Of a stretch of DNA of 64,000 nt, positions 41,298 through 50,188 are shown one piece after another. This stretch comes from Rhizobium mongolense subsp. loessense. Its GTDB lineage: Bacteria > Pseudomonadota > Alphaproteobacteria > Rhizobiales > Rhizobiaceae. Position 1 is the stretch's first letter, and every line of letters starts with the position of its first letter. Below the pieces are notes generated by a model. The model was not told where the DNA came from and searched no databases. It worked only from the letters and a program-made list of their open reading frames with translations. The translations under genes and the position numbers were made by a program. The stretch is taken from NCBI RefSeq assembly GCF_900099775.1, contig NZ_FMTM01000009.1, positions 62,001 through 126,000 of the forward strand. Direction: 5' to 3'.

Positions 41298-42299
41298 ATG
41301 ATGGCTGTTACTCTTGACCAGACAATTGCACAAAAGCAGCGGAACTGGCTTGCATCGATCGTGGGCGGGCAAACCTTCTGGGTCCTGATCGCAGTCATCC
41401 TCGCCTGTCTTTTCCTGTCTGCTGCAACCGACTCCTTCGCCACGGCGAAGAACCTCTACAATATCACCCGCAACGTCACTTTCGTTGCAATCATTGCGCT
41501 CGGCATGACGCTGGTGATCATCACCGGCGGCATCGATTTGTCCGTGGGATCGGTGCTCTGCCTGTGCAGCATGGTGCTTGCGGTGGTCATGCATGCCGGC
41601 TACAGCATCGAAGTCGGTATTGCCGCGTCGATCGGCACCGCCCTGGTCATCGGGGCCTTCAACGGGGTGTTGATCGCCTATCTCGACTTCCCGCCTTTCG
41701 TCGTGACGCTCGGCATGCTGTCGATTGCGCGCAGTCTTGCGATGGTCGCATCAAACAATACCGTGGTCTTCCAATTCGGGCCGGATCACGACACGCTTCT
41801 GGCACTCGGTGGCGGCGCGTGGTTTCTCGGCATCGCCAATCCGGTGCTCTACATGATCATCCTGGCGCTGCTGACCGGTTTCGTGCTGCGCTGGACGAGG
41901 TTCGGACGTTATGTTTTTGCCATCGGCGGCAATGAGCATGCCGCAACGTTGACCGGGGTTCCGGTCCGCAGGATCAAGGTGGCAGTTTATATGATTTCCG
42001 CCCTGTCGGCGGGGGTTGCCGGTATTGTTCAAACCGGCTGGCTCGGCGCCGTCACCACCAATATCGGTGCCGGAATGGAACTTCAGGTCATCGCGGCCGC
42101 CGTCATTGGCGGCGCCAATCTGGCAGGCGGCGTCGGCACCGCTCTCGGCGCGTTGGTCGGGGCCGCCCTGATCGAAGTGATCCGCAACAGTCTCGGCCTG
42201 CTCGGCATCAACGCTTTTTGGCAGGGGACCTTCATTGGCGGCGCCATCGTGCTTGCTGTGCTTTTCGACCGGATCCGCAACTTCCGGCAGAGCGAATAG
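41298..42299 (+). CDS. Simple-sugar ABC transporter permease
   Basis: The 333-residue permease belongs to the AraH/RbsC family, with about 9-10 membrane helices and the typical GMTLVIITGGIDLSVGSVL stretch near residue 71, PPFVVTLGMLSIARSLAM near residue 130 and the coupling-loop region GGNEHAATLTGVPVRRIKVAVYMI near residue 210. ATG codons at 41298 and 41301 are both usable. It is the last gene of the rightward transcript and completes the transporter whose binding protein lies on the other strand. Confidence 0.88.
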   Translation: MMAVTLDQTIAQKQRNWLASIVGGQTFWVLIAVILACLFLSAATDSFATAKNLYNITRNVTFVAIIALGMTLVIITGGIDLSVGSVLCLCSMVLAVVMHAGYSIEVGIAASIGTALVIGAFNGVLIAYLDFPPFVVTLGMLSIARSLAMVASNNTVVFQFGPDHDTLLALGGGAWFLGIANPVLYMIILALLTGFVLRWTRFGRYVFAIGGNEHAATLTGVPVRRIKVAVYMISALSAGVAGIVQTGWLGAVTTNIGAGMELQVIAAAVIGGANLAGGVGTALGALVGAALIEVIRNSLGLLGINAFWQGTFIGGAIVLAVLFDRIRNFRQSE

Positions 42300-42537
42300 A
42301 GGTCTTGCTTGGATCCTTACGCGAGAGTTCGACGACGGTCGACACGCAACTTATGGAGAGGGATCGATGCCAGGCTCTCCATGGAGAAATCCGAAAGCGG
42401 CACCGATAGGCTTGCCTGCGGTCAGATAGGCGCACCGACGATGGGTGCTTTGGGCTTGACCAGTCGAGTTCAACCGACCGGTCCGATCATCTCGTAACGT
42501 GAATACATCTTATCGCCTACATACGACGGATTCTGCG

Positions 42538-42873
42538 ATGATGAAATTGCCTTTGACAACGATCGTCATTCTGGCCCTGCCTGTATTAGAAGGCGCCCGG
42601 GCAGATACGCTTCGCCTCTCAAAGATTGATCGCAAGACTGAGGCCCACATTCACAGCGGCAACACCGGGCGGAATGTCCAATGTTTCGCTTACATACTGA
42701 AGGACTTTCAGGAGCGAAAAATCCGCAAATCAGACATCTATGTCACATTCGACGATCCGAACATTGACGGTATTGGCGTCGGAATAGCCGAAACCGACGA
42801 AAACTACACTTGCGAAGCCGGCGAACTGCGAGCCTGGGAAGCGGGTGCGTACCAGGCTGTGAAGGCGTTCTAG
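42538..42873 (+). CDS. Secreted hypothetical protein
   Basis: The product of about 111 residues has a signal peptide (MMKLPLTTIVILALPVL, cleavage near GARADTL) and a mature part with AHIHSGNTGRNVQCFAYILKDFQ, DIYVTFDDPNIDGIGVGIAETD and a C-terminal Trp-containing helix. Two Cys residues could form a disulfide. No family is recognised. The ATG at 42538 (or 42541) lacks a strong ribosome binding site. Base composition is less GC-rich than in its neighbours, consistent with an acquired gene. Confidence 0.6.
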   Translation: MMKLPLTTIVILALPVLEGARADTLRLSKIDRKTEAHIHSGNTGRNVQCFAYILKDFQERKIRKSDIYVTFDDPNIDGIGVGIAETDENYTCEAGELRAWEAGAYQAVKAF

Positions 42874-42989
42874 TTGGAGCTTCGGGGAAATTATCTATCG
42901 ACATAAACTGGGGCAGTCTCTGCGCTTTGATGGGCTGATAAGTCCTACGTCTCCCAATCTGGCAGGGAATCAGATCCGGCTTGGGCTAA

Positions 42990-43166
42990 GTGCCGACACG
43001 CGCATGCCGGCGGTTAACCAACCAACGACCCCGAACTGGATGGGAGCGTGATCGGTATGCAGCCGACCTGATCGAAGATCAAAGTGCGGGGTGGGCATCC
43101 CAGCCTCTTGTGCATCAGATCAATCGCGCCTTCTGGGAGGAATTAAAGCGCGGATTGATCGGTTAG
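42990..43166 (+). CDS. Possible small ORF or remnant (58 aa)
   Basis: The last 40 residues (RYAADLIEDQSAGWASQPLV, then INRAFWEELKRGLIG) are clearly protein-like, while the first 18 (from a GTG at 42990) are not, and there is no ribosome binding site. It may be the C-terminal piece of a conserved small protein. It overlaps the convergent phosphatase stop by a few bases. Confidence 0.35.
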   Translation: MPTRACRRLTNQRPRTGWERDRYAADLIEDQSAGWASQPLVHQINRAFWEELKRGLIG

Positions 43167-43927
43167 TCGGAGTGGGAGACATAAAGAAAGCGCGGCTCGC
43201 TATTGCCGGCAATCACGACAGCTGACAGGCGTCCTGTGCGATAGGCCCCCGTATCGATCGCTATGCGGTTCGAATGGATCTCCGGAAGTTCCGAACTCGT
43301 GATCGTGTGACCATGCACCACGACCTTTTCGAGTGGGTCTGAGACATCGAGAAAGCGTTCGCGTATTTCGCGCAGATCCTGCTCGTCCTGGTCGGCAAGG
43401 GGCTTCTTCGGGTCGATCCCGGCATGGACGAGGCAGTAGCCATTGACGATGACCATGTCTGCGGCTCGATTGAGCAGTGCCAGATGATGCGCATATCGGG
43501 GAAGCAGCAGGTCCGGCAGCTCTCCTGCCCAGCCCGGCATGCGGTGACTGTAGGACCGAAGGGTCGACTTTCCGCCGAGGCCCGACAGCCAATGATCAAG
43601 CGCCGGATCGCCGAGATGGTTAGTCAAAGCTTCGCGAAACAGGTAGTCGTGATTTCCGAGAATGAATTGCGATCCCTCACGTTGCTGAAGCGTCGCATGC
43701 ACAATTTCCATCGCTCGCCGGCTGTCCGGCCCTCTGTCGACGATATCGCCAAGGAATACGACCCTCGGATCCGCGCCGCATCTCTGCGCATCTTCGTCAA
43801 TTGTCGCTAACAGAACCTCAAGCAAGCTGGCCATCCCATGAACATCGCCAATGGCATAAACGGGGCGAGATACAGAACTGGCTAACTCGACGATTTTCAT
43901 TGGCATACTCAGACGCGGTACAAGCAT
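43163..43927 (-). CDS. Ser/Thr protein phosphatase-like / diadenosine tetraphosphatase-type enzyme
   Basis: The 254-residue metallophosphoesterase has the three metal motifs GDVHG (AIGDVHGMASL near residue 28), GDIVDRGPDS (near residue 58) and GNHDYLF (near residue 90), plus CLVHAGIDP and VVHGHTITSSE further on. These ligands fit the PrpA/ApaH class of bacterial PP1-like phosphatases; whether it acts on phosphoproteins or dinucleoside polyphosphates is not decided. The ATG at 43927 follows GAAGGAAGAGTA; two in-frame Met lie downstream (MPMKIVE). It stands alone. Confidence 0.85.
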   Translation of the reverse strand: MLVPRLSMPMKIVELASSVSRPVYAIGDVHGMASLLEVLLATIDEDAQRCGADPRVVFLGDIVDRGPDSRRAMEIVHATLQQREGSQFILGNHDYLFREALTNHLGDPALDHWLSGLGGKSTLRSYSHRMPGWAGELPDLLLPRYAHHLALLNRAADMVIVNGYCLVHAGIDPKKPLADQDEQDLREIRERFLDVSDPLEKVVVHGHTITSSELPEIHSNRIAIDTGAYRTGRLSAVVIAGNSEPRFLYVSHSD

Positions 43928-44233
43928 TACTCTTCCTTCATCTGAGATGATGCAGCTCTGCTGACAAGGGAGGGAGCTCGGCAAGTGCTTGTTGTGGTGT
44001 ATGAAACGTCAATCCTTTGCCTGCTGTCTGCTATACGTCGCATCGAAGGACAGTTTCATACGGCGCGCTCAATTGATCGGTTACTCTTCATCTGCTGCAT
44101 CGGCCTGAAAGCAGATTCGGCTCTTCCGGCTTGTGCTGCCCCGTGACGAGCCATATTTTAGAGGAATGCCAGGCGCCGCATGAAAGCGGTGACGCTTTCG
44201 CGTGCGTAGATCTTGCTCATCAGGAACGAAAGC
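43928..44233. other. Gap between phosphatase and PDZ protein with inverted repeat
   Basis: No gene was found. GTATGAAAC (43999-44007) and GTTTCATAC (44053-44061) are perfect inverted 9-mers 54 bp apart, possibly paired binding sites. Confidence 0.45.
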
Positions 44234-45139
44234 ATGAACATCGACAGAATTTTGCGGTCCGTTGTGGCCGTACGTTCTTCCATTCCGGAAGATGCCTTCA
44301 CGGCGATGACGCTCGGTACCCAAAGGGAGGGAAGCGGCGTGGTGATCCGGGAAAATGGCCTTGTCGTCACGATCGGCTACCTGATCACCGAGGCCGAGGA
44401 GGTTTGGCTGACGCGCAATGACGGGTATGTCGTTCCTGCGCATGCGCTTGCCTATGATCAGGAAACCGGCTTCGGTCTGGTGCAGGCGCTTGGGTCGCTT
44501 GACGTTCCCGCATTGGATCTTGGGGATGCCGCCAAAGCGAAGGTCGGCGATCCGGTCATGCTTGCTGACGGTATCGGTCAGTTCGTGCAGGCTACGATTG
44601 TCGCCAAGCAGGAATTCGCCGGCTATTGGGAATACCTGCTCGAAGAGGCGATATTCATCGCGCCTGCACACCCTTCCTGGGGAGGTGCGGGACTCATCGG
44701 CTCCGACGGCAAACTTCTTGGCATTGGCTCGCTGCGCCTGCAAATGAGCCAAAGAGGACAGAGCGCGGACATCAACATGGTCGTGCCGATCAACCTGCTG
44801 CCACCCATTCTTGATGATCTGCTCACGCGCGGCCAAGTGAACAAGCCGCCGCGTCCCTGGCTCGGGGCTTTCTCTGCCGAAAGTAATGGCGAGGTGGTGG
44901 TCATGAGCGTGGCTGAGGGAGGCCCGGCGGCTCAAGCGGGCCTGCGTGAGGGAGATATCATCTCGGAGATACGGGATGGGGAGGTCGCCGGTCTTGCCGA
45001 CTTTTACCGCAAGCTATGGAGGAGCGGCCCCGCCGGCGTGGAGATCCCCATGAGGATCTTGCGCGACGGCCGCGAGGCATGGCTGCGTATCAAGTCGGCC
45101 GACCGCAACAGTTTTCTTCGAAAGCCGCAGCTGCAGTAA
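44234..45139 (+). CDS. HtrA-like PDZ protein lacking the catalytic triad
   Basis: The 301-residue protein has a trypsin-like domain (residues 1-195) and a PDZ domain (residues 205-295, LGAFSAESNGEVVVMSVAEGGPAAQAGLREGDIISEI). In active HtrA proteases the His is in TNAHV, the Asp in DLAL, and the Ser in GNSGGP. Here the corresponding segments read VVTIGYLITE, ETGFGLVQ and PSWGGAGL, so all three catalytic residues are absent. No signal peptide is evident, so it may act in the cytoplasm as a peptide-binding or chaperone-type factor. The ATG at 44234 follows AGGAACGAAAGC. It stands alone between two regulators. Confidence 0.8.
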   Translation: MNIDRILRSVVAVRSSIPEDAFTAMTLGTQREGSGVVIRENGLVVTIGYLITEAEEVWLTRNDGYVVPAHALAYDQETGFGLVQALGSLDVPALDLGDAAKAKVGDPVMLADGIGQFVQATIVAKQEFAGYWEYLLEEAIFIAPAHPSWGGAGLIGSDGKLLGIGSLRLQMSQRGQSADINMVVPINLLPPILDDLLTRGQVNKPPRPWLGAFSAESNGEVVVMSVAEGGPAAQAGLREGDIISEIRDGEVAGLADFYRKLWRSGPAGVEIPMRILRDGREAWLRIKSADRNSFLRKPQLQ

Positions 45140-45221
45140 TGAAGCTGCGGTAAGTGTTTTAGCAATCGCAATAACGCGCACAAAGTCCGCTTGACTCATA
45201 AAGGGATCGATGACGTAAATG

Positions 45222-45248
45222 GTAAATCGGTTTACTAAAGCGGTTTAC
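45222..45248. promoter_or_regulatory. Two tandem LacI-type operators
   Basis: GTAAATCGGTTTAC (45222-45235) and CTAAAGCGGTTTAC (45235-45248) both follow the TAAA-N-CG-N-TTTA pattern of LacI/GalR sites, with the centres 13 bp apart. They lie just before the preferred start of the LacI gene, downstream of a TTGACT -35 element (45191-45196), so they suit autorepression of the whole operon. Confidence 0.7.
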
Positions 45249-45254
45249 AAGGCG

Positions 45255-46313
45255 ATGGCGAATGAGCGTGTCACCAGTCTGAAGGATGTCGCCGGTGCTG
45301 CCGGCGTTTCCGTGTCGACGGTCTCGCGGCTGCTGAATGGTTCGCTCGAGCTTCCACACGAGACGAAGAAGAGGATCGAGGATGCGATCCGTGATCTTAA
45401 CTATCAGCCCAATCCGCATGCCCGGCGCCTAAGCCGCGGGCGCTCGGATACGATCGGTCTCGTGGTGCCCGACATCGCCAATCCGTTCTTCGCAACGCTT
45501 GTAGCGGCGGTGGAGGAGGAGGCCGATCACCGCGGGCTCGCCGTCTCGCTCTACGCGACGCTGAACCGCTCTGGCCGCGAGGTCGCCTATCTTCAGCTTA
45601 TTGAGCGCAACCACGTCGATGGATTGATCTTCGTGACCAATCATCCGGATGACGGGCAACTCGGGGCGCTCATCAACCGCACCGGCAAGGTTGTCGTTGT
45701 GGATGAAGACGTCCCGGATGCGCTGGCACCGAAGCTCTTCTGCGACAACGACAGTGGCGGCTATCTGGCGGGAACGCACCTTGCGGAGATGGGCCATCGC
45801 CGCGTGCTTTTCATCGGCGGGCCCGAACGGATGATCAGCGCACAGCGCCGTTTCCAAGGGCTCGAAAGGGCGATGGACGAACTGTGCGGTGCTGATGCCG
45901 TGCTGCTCAACTACAAGGGCGAATACACCGTCGCCTTCGGACGGGAAGCCGCCAAGCGCTTCATAGCCGAGGGCATGCCCGCCAGCGCGATCTTCGCGAG
46001 TTCGGATGAAATCGCCATCGGTGTCATTGAAGTCTTGCGCAGCCAAGGCATTTCGATCCCGCAGGACGTGTCGGTCGTTGGCTTCGACGACGTCGGGCCG
46101 CTGCATCTTTTTGCGCCGCCGCTGACGGCCATCCGTCAGCCCGTTCGGCAGATCGGCCAGCGCGCGCTGTCGTTGCTTCTTGAGACAAACTGGCAGGAGC
46201 GTGCCCCATCCGCTGTGGAAGAGCTCCTGCCGGTCGAAATCGTCGTGCGGAATTCCGTTGCGCCGCCGGCGAATCCAAAAACTGCAATGGACAAAAAAAG
46301 AACCAGAGGATGA
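45255..46313 (+). CDS. LacI-family repressor of the sugar operon
   Basis: The 352-residue repressor has the helix-turn-helix TSLKDVAGAAGVSVSTVSRLLNG at residues 6-28, hinge LNYQPNPHARRLS and a periplasmic-binding-protein-like effector domain (TIGLVVPDIANPFFATLV, DGLIFVTNHP, VSVVGFDDVGPLHLFAPPLTAIRQP). The ATG at 45255 gives the standard LacI N-terminus; an ATG at 45219 would place the operators inside the gene. It is the first gene of the operon and lies 4 bp before the binding-protein gene. The inducer is probably the sugar taken up by the linked transporter. Confidence 0.88.
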   Translation: MANERVTSLKDVAGAAGVSVSTVSRLLNGSLELPHETKKRIEDAIRDLNYQPNPHARRLSRGRSDTIGLVVPDIANPFFATLVAAVEEEADHRGLAVSLYATLNRSGREVAYLQLIERNHVDGLIFVTNHPDDGQLGALINRTGKVVVVDEDVPDALAPKLFCDNDSGGYLAGTHLAEMGHRRVLFIGGPERMISAQRRFQGLERAMDELCGADAVLLNYKGEYTVAFGREAAKRFIAEGMPASAIFASSDEIAIGVIEVLRSQGISIPQDVSVVGFDDVGPLHLFAPPLTAIRQPVRQIGQRALSLLLETNWQERAPSAVEELLPVEIVVRNSVAPPANPKTAMDKKRTRG

Positions 46314-46317
46314 GAAC

Positions 46318-47274
46318 ATGACCCGGACCATCAAACGCAGGACATTTACAGCCGCTTTCGGCTTTACCGCATTGGCAACCGCCTCGTTCGCAGGCTTCGG
46401 CGCAAGTGCGCAGGAAAAGACCTTTGCGCTCGTGCAGATCAACCAGCAGGCATTGTTTTTCAACCAGATGAACGAGGGCGCCCAGAAGGCGGCCGATGCA
46501 GCAGGCGTAAAACTCGTGATCTTCAATGCCAACAACGATCCGGCTGCCCAAAACAGCGCGATCGAGACCTACATCCAGCAGAAAGTCGCCGGTCTTGCCG
46601 TCGTTGCCATCGATGTCAACGGCATCATGCCGGCCGTCAAGCAGGCGGCAGACGCCGGTATTCCCGTGGTCGCGATCGATGCAATCCTCCCTGATGGCCC
46701 CCAGAAGGCGCAGATTGGCGTCGACAACGCCAAGGCCGGCGCTGATATGGGCAAATTCTTCCTCGATTACGTCAAGGCGAACATGGACGGCAAGGCAAAG
46801 GTCGGGGTCGTCGGTGCGCTGAATTCGTTCATCCAGAACGTCCGCCAGGAGGGCTTTGAAAAGACGCTCGAAGGTGTCTCCGGCATCGAAAAGGCCGGCG
46901 TCGTCGATGGTCAGAACATTCAGGACAATGCGCTTGCCGCCGCCGAGAACCTGATCACCGGCAATCCGGATATGACCGCCGTCTATGCGACCGGCGAACC
47001 GGCGCTGATGGGAGCCATCGCCGCTGTCGAAAGCCAGGGCAAGCAGGATGCCATCAAGGTGTTCGGCTGGGACCTCACTGCCCAGGCGATCGCCGGCATC
47101 GACGCCGGTTACGTTGCTGCCGTGATACAGCAGGATCCGGCCGCCATGGGTGCTGCGGCCGTCGACGCGCTGAAGAAGCTCTCCGATGGCGGTTCGGTCG
47201 ATAAGAACATCGCGGTTCCCGTGACCATCGTCACCAAGCAGAACGTGGAACCATACAGGGCCGTCTTTAAATGA
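46318..47274 (+). CDS. Ribose-type ABC transporter periplasmic binding protein
   Basis: The 318-residue protein has a twin-arginine-like N-terminus (TIKRRTFTAA, ending GASAQEK) and a type I sugar-binding fold: ALFFNQMNEGAQKAADAAGV, VAGLAVVAIDVNGIMPAVKQAADAG, GIDNAKAG-like GVDNAKAGADMGKFF and VYATGEPALMGAIAAVESQG. Such proteins bind ribose, allose, autoinducer-2 or similar five- or six-carbon sugars; the specificity is not readable by eye. The ATG at 46318 follows AGAGGATGAGAAC, and the stop overlaps the ATPase start by 4 bp. Confidence 0.88.
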   Translation: MTRTIKRRTFTAAFGFTALATASFAGFGASAQEKTFALVQINQQALFFNQMNEGAQKAADAAGVKLVIFNANNDPAAQNSAIETYIQQKVAGLAVVAIDVNGIMPAVKQAADAGIPVVAIDAILPDGPQKAQIGVDNAKAGADMGKFFLDYVKANMDGKAKVGVVGALNSFIQNVRQEGFEKTLEGVSGIEKAGVVDGQNIQDNALAAAENLITGNPDMTAVYATGEPALMGAIAAVESQGKQDAIKVFGWDLTAQAIAGIDAGYVAAVIQQDPAAMGAAAVDALKKLSDGGSVDKNIAVPVTIVTKQNVEPYRAVFK

Positions 47275-48083
47275 TCAGCCACGGACAGCACCCAAGCGCT
47301 GTCTCCGGAACCGGGGGAGACATGCTCTCCCGGCAATCCGGGGGGGCGGCAAAACGGCCGCGCATATCGCTCCGCGATATCCGCAAGACCTTCGGCTCGC
47401 ACCAGGCGCTGCGCGGCGTCGACCTTGACCTTTACCCCGGGGAGTGCCTCGGGCTTGTAGGCGACAATGCGGCAGGTAAGTCAACGCTTACTAAGATCAT
47501 CTCCGGCACCTATATACCCGACGGTGGAACGATCTCGATCGATGGAGAAGAGGTGCGTTTTTCCGGTCCGGCCGAGGCCCGCTCGCGCAATATAGAGATG
47601 GTCTTCCAGGACCTGAGCCTCTGCGATCATATCGATGTGGTCGGCAATCTCTTTCTCGGCCGCGAAATCACCAAGGGACCTTTCCTCGATCGTGCGACCA
47701 TGCTTGCCGAGGCGCGCAAAATGCTCGATGCGCTGGAAATTCGCATTCCGCGGCTGACTGCAAAGGTCGAAAAGCTTTCCGGTGGCCAGCGCCAGGCCAT
47801 TGCAATTGCCCGGGCCGCCTCCTTCAGTCCCAAGGTCCTGATCATGGACGAGCCGACATCGGCACTTGCCGTTGCCGAGGTGGAAGCCGTTCTCTCGCTG
47901 ATCAACCGCGTCAAGGCAAAGGGCGTTTCCGTCGTTCTCATCACCCATCGCCTGCAGGACCTCTTCCGGGTCTGCGACCGGATTGCCGTCATGTACGAAG
48001 GCACCAAAGTCGCCGAGCGCGAGATCGGCAAGACCGATCTGGAGGATCTCGTGAAGCTCATCGTCGGAGGAGAAAGGCAGTGA
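47271..48083 (+). CDS. Ribose-type ABC transporter ATPase
   Basis: The 270-residue single-domain ATPase has a 30-residue N-terminal extension, Walker A LVGDNAAGKSTLTKI near residue 63, the signature KLSGGQRQAIAIARA near residue 165 and Walker B KVLIMDEPTSA near residue 187. In Walker A the usual second Gly (GDNGAGKS) is Ala, which keeps the essential GK[ST]. It overlaps both neighbours by 4 bp. It pairs with the permease that follows; a second ATPase domain is absent. Confidence 0.87.
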   Translation: MISHGQHPSAVSGTGGDMLSRQSGGAAKRPRISLRDIRKTFGSHQALRGVDLDLYPGECLGLVGDNAAGKSTLTKIISGTYIPDGGTISIDGEEVRFSGPAEARSRNIEMVFQDLSLCDHIDVVGNLFLGREITKGPFLDRATMLAEARKMLDALEIRIPRLTAKVEKLSGGQRQAIAIARAASFSPKVLIMDEPTSALAVAEVEAVLSLINRVKAKGVSVVLITHRLQDLFRVCDRIAVMYEGTKVAEREIGKTDLEDLVKLIVGGERQ

Positions 48084-49084
48084 CCGTCTATACCGAACGC
48101 GCCAAGGGCTCGCCGCTTGCCGACTTCTTTGCCGAGCACGCCCAGGTCCTGTCGATCGCCTTTTTCTTCCTCGCCTGTGTGGCCTTCTTTGCGGTCACCA
48201 CCGACACGTTCATGACCGTTGGAAATCTCCTGAATGTCGTACGGCAGGCGGCGCCGATCCTTATTGTGGCCGTCGCGATGACCCTAGTCATCGTCACCGG
48301 CGGTATCGATCTGTCGGTCGGGTCGCAGGTGGCACTCGTCAACGCCGTGGCGGCGATCATTCTCGCCATGGGTTATCCCTGGCCGCTCGTTGTCGCGGGA
48401 ATGCTGGCCTTCGGGGCGCTGATGGGCATAGCGCAGGGATGGTTCGTTGCCTATCAGGGGATCCCGGCCTTCATCGTCACGCTGGCGGGACTTTCGATCC
48501 TGCGCGGCCTGGCGCTTTATCTGACGCAGGGCTATTCGATCCCGATCAAGGACGTGCCGGGTTTCTTCTGGCTGGGACGCGGCCAGTTTATCGGCTTGCC
48601 GGTCCCTGCGTTGATCGCCATTCTCGTTGCCGCCATCGGCTATGTCGTGATCTCCTCGACCAAATATGGACGGCAGGTGGTGGCCGTCGGCTCCAACATG
48701 GAAGCAGCACGCCGCGTCGGCATGCCGGCGCAGTGGATCATTGCCTCGGTCTATCTCGTGTCCGGCGTGGCCTCGGCGCTGGCCGGGCTGTTGATTGCGG
48801 CGCGTCTTGGCTCCGGTTCGTCAAACGCAGCCGTCGGTTTCGAACTGCAGGTCGTCGCGGCCGTGGTGCTCGGCGGCACGTCGCTGATGGGTGGCCGCGG
48901 CACGATCCTCGGCACGGTGCTCGGAACGCTGACCATCGCGGTGATCGGCAATGGGCTCATCCTGATGCACATCTCGCCGTTCTTCACCCAGATCGTGACC
49001 GGTGCAATCATCCTCCTGGCGATCTGGCTCAATACCCGCATCTTCACCACCAGTTTCCGTTTCGGCAGCAAGAAGAAGGGCTGA
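48080..49084 (+). CDS. Ribose-type ABC transporter permease
   Basis: The 334-residue AraH/RbsC-family permease has roughly ten hydrophobic segments and the conserved AMTLVIVTGGIDLSVGSQVAL near residue 73 and IPAFIVTLAGLSILRGLAL near residue 130, with the coupling region GSNMEAARRVGMPAQWII near residue 210. The start is a GTG at 48080 overlapping the ATPase stop (GTGA). The next gene begins 3 bp after its stop, so enzymes and transporter form one transcript. Confidence 0.88.
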   Translation: MTVYTERAKGSPLADFFAEHAQVLSIAFFFLACVAFFAVTTDTFMTVGNLLNVVRQAAPILIVAVAMTLVIVTGGIDLSVGSQVALVNAVAAIILAMGYPWPLVVAGMLAFGALMGIAQGWFVAYQGIPAFIVTLAGLSILRGLALYLTQGYSIPIKDVPGFFWLGRGQFIGLPVPALIAILVAAIGYVVISSTKYGRQVVAVGSNMEAARRVGMPAQWIIASVYLVSGVASALAGLLIAARLGSGSSNAAVGFELQVVAAVVLGGTSLMGGRGTILGTVLGTLTIAVIGNGLILMHISPFFTQIVTGAIILLAIWLNTRIFTTSFRFGSKKKG

Positions 49085-49087
49085 GTG

Positions 49088-50155
49088 ATGAAAGGTGAGC
49101 TTTCCGAAGGCCATATCCGATCCGGCAAGGTGATGACCGTTGCCGGGCCGGTTCCAGCTGATGCGCTCGGCGTCACGCTGATGCACGAGCACGTCCTCAA
49201 CGACTGCCGTTGCTGGTGGCATCCGCCAAAGACGCCGGAGCGGCAATATCTTGCCGAAGGTTTCGTTTGCATGGAGATTCTCGGTGAACTCCGCCAGGAC
49301 CCGTTCGTCAACAAGCACAACATAGCGTTGGACGACGAGCCGCTGGCGATCGCCGAGCTTAAGGAGTTCGCGAAGGAAGGCGGCAGGACGGTCGTCGAGC
49401 CGACATGCCAGGGCATCGGCCGCAACCCGCTGGCGCTCAGGCGCATTGCCAAGGCAGCGGGACTCAATATCGTGATGGGTGCGGGCTATTACCTAGCCTC
49501 GTCGCATCCGGCCAAGGTTGCTGGCATGAGTGTCGCAGAGATTGCCGATGAGATCGTCTGCGAGGCACTTGAGGGTGCTCAAGGCACGGATGTGAAGATC
49601 GGTCTGATCGGCGAGATTGGCGTCTCTTCCGACTTCACCGTGCAGGAGGAAAAGTCGCTACGCGGCGCAACCCAAGCACACTGCCGCACAGGTCTGCCGC
49701 TGATGGTCCATTTGCCCGGCTGGTTCCGGCTCGGACACAAGGTGCTCGACATCGTGGCTAAGGAGGGTGGCGATCTCCGCCACACCGTTCTCTGCCACAT
49801 GAATCCCTCGCATGAGGACCTCGGCTATCAGGGCGAGATCGCTTCGCGCGGCGCGTTCGTCGAATACGACATGATCGGCATGGATTTCTTCTATGCCGAC
49901 CAGCAGGTGCAGTGCCCGAGCGACGAGGAGGCTGCACGCGCCATCGTCAAGCTCGTCGAGATGGGACACGCTGGCCGTATCCTGCTGTCGCACGACGTTT
50001 TCCTGAAGATGATGCTGACGAAATACGGCGGCAACGGCTATGCCTACGTCCTCAGGCATTTCCTACCGCGCCTCAAACGCCACGGTCTCAATGAACAGAT
50101 CATCGGCCAAATGATGCGCGACAATCCACGGTCGGTCTTCCAGGCTGCAGCCTGA
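49088..50155 (+). CDS. Phosphotriesterase-family metal hydrolase
   Basis: The 355-residue TIM-barrel hydrolase belongs to the amidohydrolase superfamily. Metal-ligand candidates are the HxH in TLMHEHVLNDC near residue 33, E in RTVVEPTCQGIGRNP near residue 100, His in MVHLPG near residue 205, CHMNPS near residue 238 and the Asp in LLSHDV near residue 300. Family members act as lactonases or phosphoesterases; in sugar operons lactone hydrolysis is common. The ATG at 49088 follows the permease stop by 3 bp, with a GTG directly before it. The substrate is probably a metabolite of the imported sugar, by inference. Confidence 0.8.
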   Translation: MKGELSEGHIRSGKVMTVAGPVPADALGVTLMHEHVLNDCRCWWHPPKTPERQYLAEGFVCMEILGELRQDPFVNKHNIALDDEPLAIAELKEFAKEGGRTVVEPTCQGIGRNPLALRRIAKAAGLNIVMGAGYYLASSHPAKVAGMSVAEIADEIVCEALEGAQGTDVKIGLIGEIGVSSDFTVQEEKSLRGATQAHCRTGLPLMVHLPGWFRLGHKVLDIVAKEGGDLRHTVLCHMNPSHEDLGYQGEIASRGAFVEYDMIGMDFFYADQQVQCPSDEEAARAIVKLVEMGHAGRILLSHDVFLKMMLTKYGGNGYAYVLRHFLPRLKRHGLNEQIIGQMMRDNPRSVFQAAA

Positions 50156-50188
50156 CGGCTGGATTCCATCAAAGAAACGGTAAGGACA

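Noticed and set aside
43098..43163. Near-complementary GATCAATC-GCGC / GCGC-GGATTGATC pair
   Set aside because: It looked like a terminator, but it lies in a protein-like frame, has a bulge and a long loop, and lacks a T-run.
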